Assembly (NCBI GenBank): GCA_049608225.1
Contig: JBMYXI010000006.1
Span: 1-64,000 of the forward strand
Direction of reading: 5' to 3'
Length of the DNA stretch: 64,000 nt
Source: Parashewanella sp049608225
GTDB lineage: Bacteria; Pseudomonadota; Gammaproteobacteria; Enterobacterales; Shewanellaceae
The notes beneath the pieces were generated by a model. It was not told the DNA's origin. It worked only from the letters and a program-made list of their open reading frames with translations, and made no database searches. Positions 7,676-17,151 of this stretch are shown piece by piece. Each line of letters opens with the position of its first letter. Within the stretch, counting starts at the first letter, position 1. The position numbers were made by a program, and so were the translations under genes.

Positions 7676-8050
7676 ATGAGCACGACAACGGTTAACCCCA
7701 TTTCAGTCAATGTAACGACAACTGTTGACGCACAGAAAACTTCAGATGTTACAACTGACAAAGAAAGTAAAGCCTTACAACAAACCATTGAACAATACTT
7801 AAAAGAGCTGCACAAAATGGATCATGGTTTTCGTATGTTTTTGAATATGCTAGATGAAATGCTCATTGCCTTTCCTGATGGCGAAACCAAGCATACGCAT
7901 TTTCATCATCTACTGAGTCATCAGCAAACAAAGCAGTTAACTATAATCAAAATGAAATATGTGATAAGTGGTATGGACGCACTTCATGTAGAGCTTAGAG
8001 ATTTATGCAAAGGGCTTACTAATTGTAATCGTTCTGACTTGATGTATTAA
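7676..8050 (+). CDS. Hypothetical protein, 124 aa
   Basis: The start ATG at 7676 is preceded by AAAGAAGG. The first 35 residues are Thr/Val-rich and look disordered (MSTTTVNPISVNVTTTVDAQ), the remainder is predicted helical with many His residues (HKMDHG, KHTHFHHLLSHQ). No signal peptide, membrane segment or family that I recognise. It is monocistronic and ends in a strong hairpin terminator shared with the convergent receptor gene. Function unknown. Confidence 0.6.
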   Translation: MSTTTVNPISVNVTTTVDAQKTSDVTTDKESKALQQTIEQYLKELHKMDHGFRMFLNMLDEMLIAFPDGETKHTHFHHLLSHQQTKQLTIIKMKYVISGMDALHVELRDLCKGLTNCNRSDLMY

Positions 8051-8080
8051 AAAGCCGCAATAACATCATTGCGGCTTTTT
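8051..8080. terminator. Bidirectional hairpin terminator
   Basis: AAAGCCGCAA (8051-8060) pairs with TTGCGGCTTT (8069-8078) around an 8-nt loop, with flanking A and T runs. It lies between two converging genes (ends 8050 and 8099), so it can terminate both. Confidence 0.9.
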
Positions 8081-8098
8081 AAGTAAGCACCAATTGTT

Positions 8099-10768
8099 TT
8101 AGTAACTGTAGCTAACTTGTAATGTTACTTCCGTACCAGGATCTTTCAAATACACTTGTGTGCCTTGTTGATCGTACTCACTTTCAGAGCCTAACAAGTT
8201 TTTAGCTTTAAACTTAACCGTCAAGCTTTCTATCGGCAAAAAGCTGTAAGTAAAATCTAAGCTATGGAATGGTTGCTCATAAACATCATCCAGCCCACCG
8301 CGACCACCGTAGGCTATACGCTTACCAAACACGTTATACACTAAGGTTGCACTGTGCATGTCATCGGGAGAATCAAAACTTACTTGGAAGTTAGTCACCC
8401 ACTGACTGTGACCTGTCATGCGGCGCTTGTTGTTAGTTGGATCTATTTCGCCATTCGCTGCAATCTCTATTTCAGAATCACTTAAAGTTAAGTTACCTGC
8501 TAAGAAGAAGTATTCACCAATACCACCAACCCAGCTTAAATCATGCAAAAACTCAGTTTCTAGACCATAAATCACACCAGACTGAGCGTTATAGAATTTA
8601 AGCTGACGACCTGCTTCAGATATGCGTTGTACTGGCTCAATTGGCGCATCAACATCTTTATAAAAACCGCCAACACTGAAGTTGTCACCCTCTTCTGAAT
8701 ACCATTCCCAGCGCAAATCAACATTTAAAATATCAGAGCTTTTCAGCAGTGGGTTACCGAAAAAGTCAAAACCCGTAACAGGATCTTGGAAACGAACTGG
8801 CGATACTTCACGTAAGTCAGGACGAACAATGGTTTTACTCGCGCCTAAACGCCACTGAGTGGTATCAGTGTCTTTCCAAGTTAACGATAACGATGGGAAC
8901 CATCCGTCGTCTTGGATAAGGTAATCAGTAATTTTATAGCGGCCACCTTCATCAGATATTTTACCATCTGGTGTTAATGGCAAAGTGACACGACGAAAAT
9001 CTTCATAACGAAGTCCGGCATAGACTCGCCAAACATCATCGAAATCCACATCAACACTAACATAACCCGCATCGTTCTTCTCAACCGCAGTATAATCTTC
9101 GGTATCGGTTGAAGCGTCACGTAATTCCAGCTTTAATCGGTTGTCTTTAATATTTTCATCAGAAAAAATATCATTGAAGTCTCGTTGTAAAATACTGCCA
9201 TTGGCTGAATTAGGGTTTAATCCAACCTGCAACCCAAGACGCGTAGCGAAGCTTTTACGAATACGCTCAACATATTCATAACCACCACGGATTTTCACCA
9301 TAGTGCTGTCAAACTCTAATGGTAAGGTTAAGCCGCCACCATAGTTTTTTACATCGTCCTCAAGATTGCTAAACACATATTTTGGCGCATCTTGAGTATT
9401 CAAGCTACGCTGAGAAAAGCCACCGTTTTGGTCAACAATGACATTGTAGGTATAAGACAATTCATTTGGCGCATAACGGCGTGAACGAGAGTTAGAATAC
9501 TTCCAATCACCTTCAATATCCCACAAATCTTCAAAATAATGCTCACCACGAACTTGATTACTTATCAGTGTGCGCTCTTCATAATCTATATTGTGAACCT
9601 GTAGTGCATTAGGCTCACCTAAGGTATCTATTGTCTCTTCAATAGCAACAGATACATCATCAGAGGTATCGCGTAAATACGTAGTGAAAGTTTCAACTTT
9701 ATGGTTATCGTTCAGCTCAAAGCCCAAGTTGACCATAGCCGATATCTGTACGATAGAATCCGTCCCTTTCACATCTTTTGAGTTTTGAACTTCTGTCTTG
9801 TTAGCATCACCATCAAGTTCAATTTCTTTCTTAGTGTAATTTTCCGCTTGGCGCTTATAAGAAACCGCAGCGATACCGCCAATCACCGACTCATCGCCCA
9901 CATCCCACTTATTGCCAATAGCGATATTGCCGCGGATAGCTGGCGGCGCTTTTTGTTGTTTTAATGCCATATCGCGATTGAGATCGGTCGCGAGATCACG
10001 ATTTATTGCATTCGCTTGTTCAAAGCTAACTTTACCCTGTGATTTAGTTACTATATCAATCGGGCTGATACCGCCATATTGAGCGATCACATTATTAATG
10101 CTGGCAGGCATAGCACGAGTGCCGTCGTCTTTTCCTTGCCAATCATCAGCGCCACCATTGTAGGTATAGCTGTCTTTTGAATCATTACTGTTATGTCGGC
10201 CACCGATGGACGCTTTAAACATAAAGTCAGCTGGGATCGACTTAGTACGAATATCAACGTGACCACCACCAAAAGCGGCAGGAGAATCAGCTGAAGCGGC
10301 CTTTTGAACCGATAATGACTCAATGATTGATGCAGGAAACATATCCAGCGGAACCACATTACGCGTCGGATCGGGGGAAGGAACGGTCGCGCCGTTCAAT
10401 GACGTACTTGAGTAACGTTCGCCTAAACCACGAACATAAATAAATTTACCGTCTTTTAAAGTAAGACCCGTAATACGGCGCAAAGCACCTGCTGCGTCAC
10501 TATCACCAGTTCTGGCGATTTGAGCTGCGCCCATTAAGTCAGCAACAACAGGTTGCTCACGACGTTCTTCCATCGCTTCCGATGCAGAAGCACGAAGACG
10601 GCCGGTTACGCTTATCACTTCAATCGGTTCGATGGGGAAATCTTCACCGGGTTCTGTTTTCTTTTTTGCCGCCGTTGCAGGAAGTGCAGTGAGCAGTGTT
10701 GCGGCAGATATCGCAAATGCGATGGCACGACTCAACTTGGTTACTGAAAATTGTGGCTGGGTATTCAT
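8099..10768 (-). CDS. TonB-dependent outer-membrane receptor
   Basis: 889 residues from the ATG at 10766-10768; the longer frame to 10801 has no ribosome site. Signal peptide of about 32 residues ending in LPATAA. The plug domain follows: 'RRITGLTLKDGKFIYVRGLG', 'YSSTSLNGATVPSPDPTRN', 'FPASIIESLSVQKA' and 'AFGGGHVDIRTKS'. A 22-strand barrel follows, ending in the aromatic 'VTLQVSYSY'. The plug signature belongs to a proteobacterial receptor class whose substrates are mostly unknown. It is encoded just downstream of a beta-helix lipoprotein and separated from it by a hairpin, so the two may work together at the cell surface. Substrate not predictable. Confidence 0.9.
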   Translation of the reverse strand: MNTQPQFSVTKLSRAIAFAISAATLLTALPATAAKKKTEPGEDFPIEPIEVISVTGRLRASASEAMEERREQPVVADLMGAAQIARTGDSDAAGALRRITGLTLKDGKFIYVRGLGERYSSTSLNGATVPSPDPTRNVVPLDMFPASIIESLSVQKAASADSPAAFGGGHVDIRTKSIPADFMFKASIGGRHNSNDSKDSYTYNGGADDWQGKDDGTRAMPASINNVIAQYGGISPIDIVTKSQGKVSFEQANAINRDLATDLNRDMALKQQKAPPAIRGNIAIGNKWDVGDESVIGGIAAVSYKRQAENYTKKEIELDGDANKTEVQNSKDVKGTDSIVQISAMVNLGFELNDNHKVETFTTYLRDTSDDVSVAIEETIDTLGEPNALQVHNIDYEERTLISNQVRGEHYFEDLWDIEGDWKYSNSRSRRYAPNELSYTYNVIVDQNGGFSQRSLNTQDAPKYVFSNLEDDVKNYGGGLTLPLEFDSTMVKIRGGYEYVERIRKSFATRLGLQVGLNPNSANGSILQRDFNDIFSDENIKDNRLKLELRDASTDTEDYTAVEKNDAGYVSVDVDFDDVWRVYAGLRYEDFRRVTLPLTPDGKISDEGGRYKITDYLIQDDGWFPSLSLTWKDTDTTQWRLGASKTIVRPDLREVSPVRFQDPVTGFDFFGNPLLKSSDILNVDLRWEWYSEEGDNFSVGGFYKDVDAPIEPVQRISEAGRQLKFYNAQSGVIYGLETEFLHDLSWVGGIGEYFFLAGNLTLSDSEIEIAANGEIDPTNNKRRMTGHSQWVTNFQVSFDSPDDMHSATLVYNVFGKRIAYGGRGGLDDVYEQPFHSLDFTYSFLPIESLTVKFKAKNLLGSESEYDQQGTQVYLKDPGTEVTLQVSYSY

Positions 10769-10826
10769 ACTCTGACTGTCCTGTATGGAGTAAAGCCGCA
10801 TGAACGGCTTTTTAAAAAAGTAAAAC

Positions 10827-10844
10827 GGGGGAGCAACCTCCCCC
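10827..10844 (-). terminator. Intercistronic hairpin between lipoprotein and receptor genes
   Basis: GGGGGAG (10827-10833) and CTCCCCC (10838-10844) form a perfect 7-bp stem with a 4-nt loop. On the minus strand it is followed by GTTTTAC and TTTTTT, so it looks like a rho-independent terminator for the lipoprotein transcript, 58 bp before the receptor ATG. It may be partial (attenuating). Confidence 0.8.
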
Positions 10845-10854
10845 TAATGCTTAT

Positions 10855-13626
10855 TTACTGCTTTGGTGTGAAGGTCCAACCTTCAAGCCAGTTGTTCGTT
10901 GCATCAAAAGCACCAATGTAATTGGTTTTCTCAAAGAACTTATCATCAGCATTCATATCTTTACCTTTTCCAAGCAATACATTGTCAGTTGCCGCAGGCA
11001 TGCCTTTGGTTAATGCCACCTCAGCTTCACCGTTATTAGCTTGATCCATGAACCATTTTTTCGCATCAAAGACTACTGTTTCACCATTTTTAATGCTTTT
11101 AAATGGAATCTCACAATCAACAACTGAGTGAGTCATCACAAGCTTTCCAGCGTTTGCCGTATTTACAGTATCGTCGCCATTAACTTCTAAGCACTCAAAC
11201 GACCCTACTTTACCTTTTATCAGCACATTGTGAGCCTTAACTGCTGTGCCTTTACGAAGTAAAATCCCTTCTGCTTTATCGCTACCATTGCTGCCGCTGC
11301 CGACTTCAATTGTTACGTTTGATAAGGTTGGATTAGACTGAGGTGTTGCTGACGCATCTGAACTGCTATCTGCTTCGATACCACGATTCGAACCATTATC
11401 TTTATGAGTGATATACACATGCTGTGCTTTCCCCGTCCAACCGTTGGTCCAATCCAATGAGTCATCAAAGTTTTCAGTTAAGTAGACGTATTTTAGGTTT
11501 ACCGCGCCCCCCCAGAATTCAACCCCATCATCACCATTAGCGTGAATTTGGATGTGGTCGACTTGGGTACCGCTACCTACGGCAGCAAATGAAATACCAT
11601 TCATTTCCTGAGTATCGTTAATTTTAAAACCACCGTACTTAACAACAAGGTAGCTCAACTGACCACTACTATCTGCGTTATCATTACCACCATATTTGTG
11701 ACTGCCAACTTCAAATGAAGCAGCACAAGTATTCTTATCAGGACATTTATTGGTTTCACCGTTACCAAGCAGAACTAAACCACCCCATTGCCCTGCTTCA
11801 CCTGCTGCACCTTTCAACACATCTTTTTCAGATGTCATGGTAATTGGGCGCTGCTTGCTACCTTGAGCCAAAATTTTCGAGCCTCGACTCACCACTAAGT
11901 AGCTACCGTCACCACCAAAGATATTGGTGCCTGCTTGAATCCCTAATGTCGCTGAGTCAGCTCTGTCCCCACCGACAACTACCGCACCGTCAAGTTTGTA
12001 AAGTACGTTTTTGCCTGCAACTAAATTTACGCTCTTTTTGATAGTGCCTTTTAATCCGCAAACTAAGTTAATGTTCGCATCTTCATATAGACCTGCTGTC
12101 GTTGCGATTGACGTTGTTCCCTCAGGGCATGCTTGTAATACAGGTAACGCTGCAACAGGCGTATTATCGACATGAATATCGGTGGTCCAATCTTTAGTCC
12201 AGTCATTTGAACCATCGAATGCACCAATGTACTTAGCATTAACTAAGCGAGGATCTTCATTGATTAAATCGGCTTTGCCGCCAGTAAGTGCAACCGAAGA
12301 TGTGTTTGGCATATAACCAGTTAAATCCGACGCACCAGCCAAATTGCCTTGTTGATCCATAAACCACTTTTTAACATCAAGTGTTTTAGTTTGACCTTTC
12401 TCTGCTTTGGCATTTTTAAACGGCTCAGCACAATCGATTAAGCTATGAGTCATTTCTAGCGTGCCATTGGCTGTTGCATCAACCGTATTATCGTGATTAA
12501 TTTCTAAACATTCACCAGAACCGACTTTACCTTTAACCAAGGTGTTATAAACCTTAGCGCCAGTGCCTTTGCGGAATAAAATGCCTTCAGCATCATCTTT
12601 ACCGATAGAGCCGGAGGCTACTTCGATAGTGACATTAGCAATGGTTGGCATAGATTGCGGCTCTGCATCTGCGCTTGAGTTGCTATCTGCTTCGATACCA
12701 CGATTCGAACCATTATCTTTCTGACGAATATAAACGTGTTGCGCGCTGCCTCGCCAACCATTGGTCCAATCTAGCGAATCATCAGCGTTATTGGTCAGCA
12801 CCACATTTTTAACTGATACATTACCGCCCCAGAACTCAATGCCATCGTCATTATTTTCATGAATTTGAATATGGCTTACTTCGGTTTTGCTACCAACTGC
12901 TGCAAAGCTAATGCCATTCATTTCTTGGGTATCATTAACTTTAAAGCCACCAAACTCGACTCGAACATACTTCAACGAACCAGAGTTATCATCAGTCTTA
13001 TTACCACCATATTTATGACTTCCGACTTCGAAAGAGGCATCGCATTGAGCTAAATTATCACAAGTGTTTACAGGTGCATTACCAAGTAACACTAACCCAC
13101 CCCATTGACCTGCTGCGCCAGTTTGACCTAATCCTTTTTCAACAGAAGTAAACACGATTGGTTTATCTTTTTTGCCTTCTGCTTTGATGGTCGAACCACG
13201 GCTGATAACCAAGTATGAACCGCTCGCACCCAGCACTTTGGTTCCAGCTTCAATTTCTAAATCAACTGAATCCGCATTATCGCCACCTGCAACAACAGCA
13301 CCATCAAGTTTCCAAATAACATCGTTTCCTAGAACAATACGTTTACCATTTTGTCCGCCTACTGATGCAATAGTATTGGCCGTTGAAGGTTTAAGAACGC
13401 CTTTTAACTCCCAAACTTGTTTCCCACCAATTTGTGGTGTCGAGGTGCTTTGCTTAGCAAAACCACCGTAAGCTCTTTGCTGCGGTGTTTTTGTATCTGG
13501 CGTCGGTGACGGGTTAGGCGCTGGTGCCGTATTTTGCCCCGTATTGACATTAATATCACCACCACAGCCGACTAAAGTAATCGCTGCTGCAAGTACGCTT
13601 AACTTAAAAAGGTTTTTCAGTTCCAT
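10855..13626 (-). CDS. Duplicated beta-helix outer-membrane lipoprotein
   Basis: 923 residues from the ATG at 13624-13626, with GGAG 7 bp upstream. A lipoprotein signal with lipobox 'TLVGC' puts the lipid-bearing Cys near residue 21, followed by a Pro/Thr-rich linker. The mature protein is two copies of one about 430-residue unit (roughly 60-485 and 495-920). Each contains 'VWKLDGAVVAGGDNADSVDL'-type, 'FEVGSHKYGGN', 'QEMNGISFAAVGS', 'IQIHENNDDGIEFWGG', 'NRGIEADS' and 'YIGAFD..N.W' blocks, typical of right-handed parallel beta-helix surface proteins. The receptor gene lies downstream. It probably binds or processes a polymer for import, but no catalytic residues are evident. The internal repeats are also near-identical at DNA level in places. 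Confidence 0.85.
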   Translation of the reverse strand: MELKNLFKLSVLAAAITLVGCGGDINVNTGQNTAPAPNPSPTPDTKTPQQRAYGGFAKQSTSTPQIGGKQVWELKGVLKPSTANTIASVGGQNGKRIVLGNDVIWKLDGAVVAGGDNADSVDLEIEAGTKVLGASGSYLVISRGSTIKAEGKKDKPIVFTSVEKGLGQTGAAGQWGGLVLLGNAPVNTCDNLAQCDASFEVGSHKYGGNKTDDNSGSLKYVRVEFGGFKVNDTQEMNGISFAAVGSKTEVSHIQIHENNDDGIEFWGGNVSVKNVVLTNNADDSLDWTNGWRGSAQHVYIRQKDNGSNRGIEADSNSSADAEPQSMPTIANVTIEVASGSIGKDDAEGILFRKGTGAKVYNTLVKGKVGSGECLEINHDNTVDATANGTLEMTHSLIDCAEPFKNAKAEKGQTKTLDVKKWFMDQQGNLAGASDLTGYMPNTSSVALTGGKADLINEDPRLVNAKYIGAFDGSNDWTKDWTTDIHVDNTPVAALPVLQACPEGTTSIATTAGLYEDANINLVCGLKGTIKKSVNLVAGKNVLYKLDGAVVVGGDRADSATLGIQAGTNIFGGDGSYLVVSRGSKILAQGSKQRPITMTSEKDVLKGAAGEAGQWGGLVLLGNGETNKCPDKNTCAASFEVGSHKYGGNDNADSSGQLSYLVVKYGGFKINDTQEMNGISFAAVGSGTQVDHIQIHANGDDGVEFWGGAVNLKYVYLTENFDDSLDWTNGWTGKAQHVYITHKDNGSNRGIEADSSSDASATPQSNPTLSNVTIEVGSGSNGSDKAEGILLRKGTAVKAHNVLIKGKVGSFECLEVNGDDTVNTANAGKLVMTHSVVDCEIPFKSIKNGETVVFDAKKWFMDQANNGEAEVALTKGMPAATDNVLLGKGKDMNADDKFFEKTNYIGAFDATNNWLEGWTFTPKQ

Positions 13627-13927
13627 TGTCATCTCCGAAGACGGATTCATAGGTTAATTTTTTAGGCAGGTAAAAATTAACGCCTTTAAATGACAATTGG
13701 ACTGCATTTATATTTAAGAAATGTGTATTTATTGTGTAAGAAATATGTAGTTATTATTTAAGAAATATTTCAACTTAGCCTTCAAATATCACTCAAACAA
13801 ATATGGTCTCGGTTTTATTCGATAGCATTCATCTAAATAATTTATAGCGTTAAATTATTACTAACGCGGCTAAAAAACGAACAGAATGTACGTAGGTATC
13901 TCTGAACAATTCGCAAAGGTGAATATT
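13627..13927. promoter_or_regulatory. Divergent intergenic region with 22-bp phased direct repeats
   Basis: 301 non-coding, AT-rich bases between the lipoprotein gene and the divergent orphan gene. TAAGAAAT occurs at 13715, 13737 and 13759, exactly 22 bp apart, with weaker copies halfway (an 11-bp rhythm TAAGAAATGTG / TATTTATTGTG). This is the spacing used by OmpR/PhoB-family regulators that bind head-to-tail, although the sequence does not match the known PhoB or OmpR boxes. The array is about 90 bp from the lipoprotein start and about 150 bp from the other gene. The repeat is seen directly; the regulator is unknown. Confidence 0.6.
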
Positions 13928-16057
13928 ATGAGTGCAAACTTTAGTTTTCCCGAAGCAACTGCCGCGGCATGGAGTTTAGTTAGCAGCGTTCTTAATAAGG
14001 GCTACGATGGTGCAAAAAGCTGCACTGAATTTAACGGTCACCAATATTCACTTGAGTTTATCAGGGGGGCATGGAAGGTCACTCCTATCATTAAAGGAGT
14101 AAACCATTCGACTCAAAAATCTTCTAGTCAAAGCGCGGCGGCGTTAGAGACAGGCTTATGTAACAAAAGACAACAAGGCTTGCAACAATTACACGATTGC
14201 TTAAAGGAGCAAAGTGTTCAAGCGTGGTTAACAGAAGTAAGATCCATAGAACATCATTTATCTTCTTCAGCAAGGTGTAAAAAAGATGCCGATTCAAAGC
14301 TCAAAACTGGTGCGCAATACCCTGTCCATACCGTTTATATGATTCAAGCTATTACAGATGGTGTAGAGGCAACAAATAAAAGCTTTCGTTGTAAAAAAGC
14401 CCTTTTCGAAATAGTTGAGCAAACTTCCGAGAAAAAGAAAGTCAAATCACCCGGAAGTAAAGAAAAGACATTCACCCCTACTAAATATAATGTTACTTGT
14501 AAAGGTAGCACTCTGGCCTTTCGGACCAAAAGCGAAAGAGAGGCTGCAATATCAAAAAGGATGATGCCAGACCAAGTTACTGAAGACTTGGAGGCTTGTT
14601 TGAAAAACAAACACTTTCAACAGTGGGCAAACCGTTTGGATCGGCTTTTTACTCCCTATAATGGTGATCCAGGGTTATTAAGAGAGCGTTCAAGTTCAGA
14701 TGAAAACCCTCCTAGACCTGTAACAAAAACGTCCTCGGCTGATAAAACTAGCACATCAGCGACTGCTACCCGAAGTGACGCATCAGGTACTGATTTCGTT
14801 ATGGTACAAGCACCACAGCAGCAGCCTGTTATTCATAACCACACAGTCGTGAATAACCAACCTCCAGAAATCAAAGTTGTTATTAATTTCCCAAACAGCC
14901 AACAAGCTGTGGGTCAACCAACGGTTATCTATGATAGCACTCCAGAGCCGACAGCTCCGTTACCCAATGCACCTTTACAACCATCAGAAGCACCACTGCC
15001 GCCACAAGCAGCTCAAACGCCAATACAGTTGCCTCAAGCTGCTCAAGCTGCTCAAGCACCACAGATACCACAACAGGTGCCTATATTGGCAGTTACCGCC
15101 AAGCAAATGCCAGCGACGTTAACCGATTCTGATCTCGCAGTTATAAAACTCGCACAAGCTTCCATTGAAAAATATGAGCAACAAATAGCACAATGCCAAC
15201 GGCAAGTACAAGAGTTATATAAAGGTGCAACTTCAGAGCTTAGAGAACAACTCAGCTATAAGTATTTAGCAAATCAATTAAGCCAACTGACAATTGAGAC
15301 TGCGCAAATGGATCTGCAAGCGAAAGGCGTAATAAAACAAATGGAAACACACCAAACAAATATCCAGCTTTTACTGAGTAATTTAGCCGCCAAAACAAAA
15401 GACTTAACCGAAATTCAAAACCATTTCCTAACTTTTATGTCAACAACGAATAACTTGATCTCTAATTATAAAGCTGAGTTAGAAACGCTAGCGGCAAACC
15501 CTCTCATTCGCAGAGAACTAGGCATTGATGACAAACTAGCCGCTTTAAATCAAGAGTTACCTCAACAAGTCGATAGATTGAGTTCAACACATCAATTATT
15601 AACAGAGGCGGCGAAGCTGGAATTGGAGAATTTAACTTCAAACGCTACTGCGTTGCAAGCTCACTTTACACAACAAACAAGCGCTCTAAGAGTAAAATAT
15701 TTAGATTATTTAACCAACGAAGGACAAGCGGTACCTGCAGAAACAAAGAGTCTCAAGGAGCCTATTCAGATGTATAAATGCATGCAAACCAATCGACCTA
15801 TCACCCAAATAGGTCTAAAAAAAGTATGTATTATTCCTAGAGAGGATAGTTCAAACACCTCAGGTTTTATCAGCTATGCAGCTTTAAGATCGCACTTAAT
15901 GGAAAGTGCCAGTCACCCAAAAAATCCAAACGTTGTATTTAACTTCGATAAGATAGGAAAAACTAAAGCGGGTGGTCAAAAAGACAGTGAAAATTGGGCA
16001 CCAATCAAACAATCAAAGCGATGGAGTTTACCTTTAACTGGAATGACTCATGTCTAG
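13928..16057 (+). CDS. Orphan coiled-coil protein with duplicated N-terminal module
   Basis: 709 residues from the ATG at 13928, with AAGGTGA upstream; the 14 extra residues of the longer frame lack a ribosome site. I recognise no family. Visible parts: an N-terminal beta/helix unit (about 28-104, 'FNGHQYSLEFIRGAWKVTP' then 'LHDCLKEQSVQAWLTEV'), a second copy (about 187-237, 'YNVTCKGSTLAFRT' then 'LEACLKNKHFQQWANRL'), a Ser/Thr linker with 'TDFVMVQ' at 288-294, a Pro/Gln/Ala-rich stretch (about 330-390), a long coiled coil (about 400-600) and a C-terminal 'GFISYAALRSHLMES' domain. No signal peptide or membrane helix. Divergent from the lipoprotein gene. Its modular, disordered-linker architecture resembles secreted effectors; that is inference. 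Confidence 0.7.
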   Translation: MSANFSFPEATAAAWSLVSSVLNKGYDGAKSCTEFNGHQYSLEFIRGAWKVTPIIKGVNHSTQKSSSQSAAALETGLCNKRQQGLQQLHDCLKEQSVQAWLTEVRSIEHHLSSSARCKKDADSKLKTGAQYPVHTVYMIQAITDGVEATNKSFRCKKALFEIVEQTSEKKKVKSPGSKEKTFTPTKYNVTCKGSTLAFRTKSEREAAISKRMMPDQVTEDLEACLKNKHFQQWANRLDRLFTPYNGDPGLLRERSSSDENPPRPVTKTSSADKTSTSATATRSDASGTDFVMVQAPQQQPVIHNHTVVNNQPPEIKVVINFPNSQQAVGQPTVIYDSTPEPTAPLPNAPLQPSEAPLPPQAAQTPIQLPQAAQAAQAPQIPQQVPILAVTAKQMPATLTDSDLAVIKLAQASIEKYEQQIAQCQRQVQELYKGATSELREQLSYKYLANQLSQLTIETAQMDLQAKGVIKQMETHQTNIQLLLSNLAAKTKDLTEIQNHFLTFMSTTNNLISNYKAELETLAANPLIRRELGIDDKLAALNQELPQQVDRLSSTHQLLTEAAKLELENLTSNATALQAHFTQQTSALRVKYLDYLTNEGQAVPAETKSLKEPIQMYKCMQTNRPITQIGLKKVCIIPREDSSNTSGFISYAALRSHLMESASHPKNPNVVFNFDKIGKTKAGGQKDSENWAPIKQSKRWSLPLTGMTHV

Positions 16058-16091
16058 TGGATGCACCTTTATTGCTGTTCAGTAAAACAAC

Positions 16092-16116
16092 TGAGCGCTC
16101 AAAATTAGAGCACTCA
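16092..16116. terminator. Hairpin between convergent genes
   Basis: TGAGCGCTC (16092-16100) and GAGCACTCA (16108-16116) form a 9-bp stem with one G-U pair and a 7-nt loop. On the minus strand it is followed by a T-rich TTGTTTTAC. It lies between the orphan gene end (16057) and the secF end (16136). Confidence 0.6.
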
Positions 16117-16135
16117 AGCTGATTTCTGTTGCAAA

Positions 16136-17149
16136 CTAAGGGGCTTCACTCATAGCTTTTACTTGATAATGCTCAGGCTTTAATCCCAAATATTCTGGTA
16201 ACGATGTGCCGACAGATATGGATGACCAAGTTCCTGTTAGCACACCAATAAACATCGCAATTGAAAACCCTTCTAATGCATTGCCCCCCATGACCCATAA
16301 AGCAACAATCGTCATTAAGGTTGTTCCTGATGTGACCATAGTTCGAGAAAATGTCGCAGTTATCGCTTGATTATTAATTTCAGTTACTGACCATTTAGGT
16401 TTACCAATCAACAGCTCACGTATTCTATCCGCTATGATAATGGAATCATTAAGCGAGTAACCTAAAATCGCCAAAATCGCTGCTAAAACAGTAAGATTAA
16501 ATTCCATTTGAGACAAAGCGAAAAAAGCTAATACAAACACCACATCATGCAGTAATGCAAACAAGGCACCCGATGCTAACCGCCATTCAAATCGCATACT
16601 CAAATAACCCAATATACACAACACCGAAACCAATAATGCTAAGCCACCTTGATTCGCCAACTCTTGACCTACTTGAGGCCCCACAATACTGGTATTAAGC
16701 ACTACGACATCTGAACTTATCTTCGATAATACCTCTTTAATTTCAGGACGTTTATGTCCCGCTTTGACATCGGAATAACGCAACACCCACCGACCGGGTT
16801 CATCCGCTGAAATAACTGAAACATCTTGTTTATAAGCCTTGTTCAATACTGAATGCAGTTGAGTAGAAGTAACCTTGTTGTCTAACTGCACTTCAGCAAC
16901 CACACCGCCAGTAAAATCTAAGCCCCAATTAAGCCCATTAATGGCAATCACGCTAATGGACAAAATCATCGCCACTAGCGAAACCACACTGGTCATATAA
17001 CGAAGTTTAGTGGCATTGCTTTTAATGAATGATTTAATAGACATCTTGTTATCAACCTTATTTTCGCCAATCTGTTCATTATCCGTTAGGTTGTTATCAT
17101 TCTTGTTCTTAGAAACCGTATTTTTAGAAGTCATATTCTTAGAAACCAT
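16136..17149 (-). CDS. secF: Protein translocase subunit SecF
   Basis: 337 residues. SecF partners SecD in a proton/sodium-motive-force-driven complex that helps pull preproteins out of SecYEG in the inner membrane. Visible: an unusual hydrophilic, Asn/Lys-rich N-terminal extension (about 35 residues), TM1, 'GLNWGLDFTGGVVAEVQL' (the conserved SecF FTGG motif), the P4-like periplasmic segment, then five membrane helices with 'ILGYSLNDSIIIADRIREL'. The start has GAGG 9 bp upstream inside secD and is 2 bp from the secD stop, so the two are coupled. Family call is certain; that this is a second secDF pair is inferred from the absence of yajC/tgt nearby. Confidence 0.93.
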   Translation of the reverse strand: MVSKNMTSKNTVSKNKNDNNLTDNEQIGENKVDNKMSIKSFIKSNATKLRYMTSVVSLVAMILSISVIAINGLNWGLDFTGGVVAEVQLDNKVTSTQLHSVLNKAYKQDVSVISADEPGRWVLRYSDVKAGHKRPEIKEVLSKISSDVVVLNTSIVGPQVGQELANQGGLALLVSVLCILGYLSMRFEWRLASGALFALLHDVVFVLAFFALSQMEFNLTVLAAILAILGYSLNDSIIIADRIRELLIGKPKWSVTEINNQAITATFSRTMVTSGTTLMTIVALWVMGGNALEGFSIAMFIGVLTGTWSSISVGTSLPEYLGLKPEHYQVKAMSEAP

Positions 17150-17151
17150 AG

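Noticed and set aside
13715..13781. Pho box upstream of the lipoprotein
   Set aside because: The 22-bp spacing fits, but the repeat TAAGAAAT does not match the PhoB consensus CTGTCAT, so I do not call it a Pho box.
14344..15122. Open frames of 88 and 81 codons inside the coiled-coil gene
   Set aside because: They are shadows of the 709-residue gene, which has a ribosome site and an uninterrupted frame; the biased Gln/Ala-rich sequence gives spurious frames.
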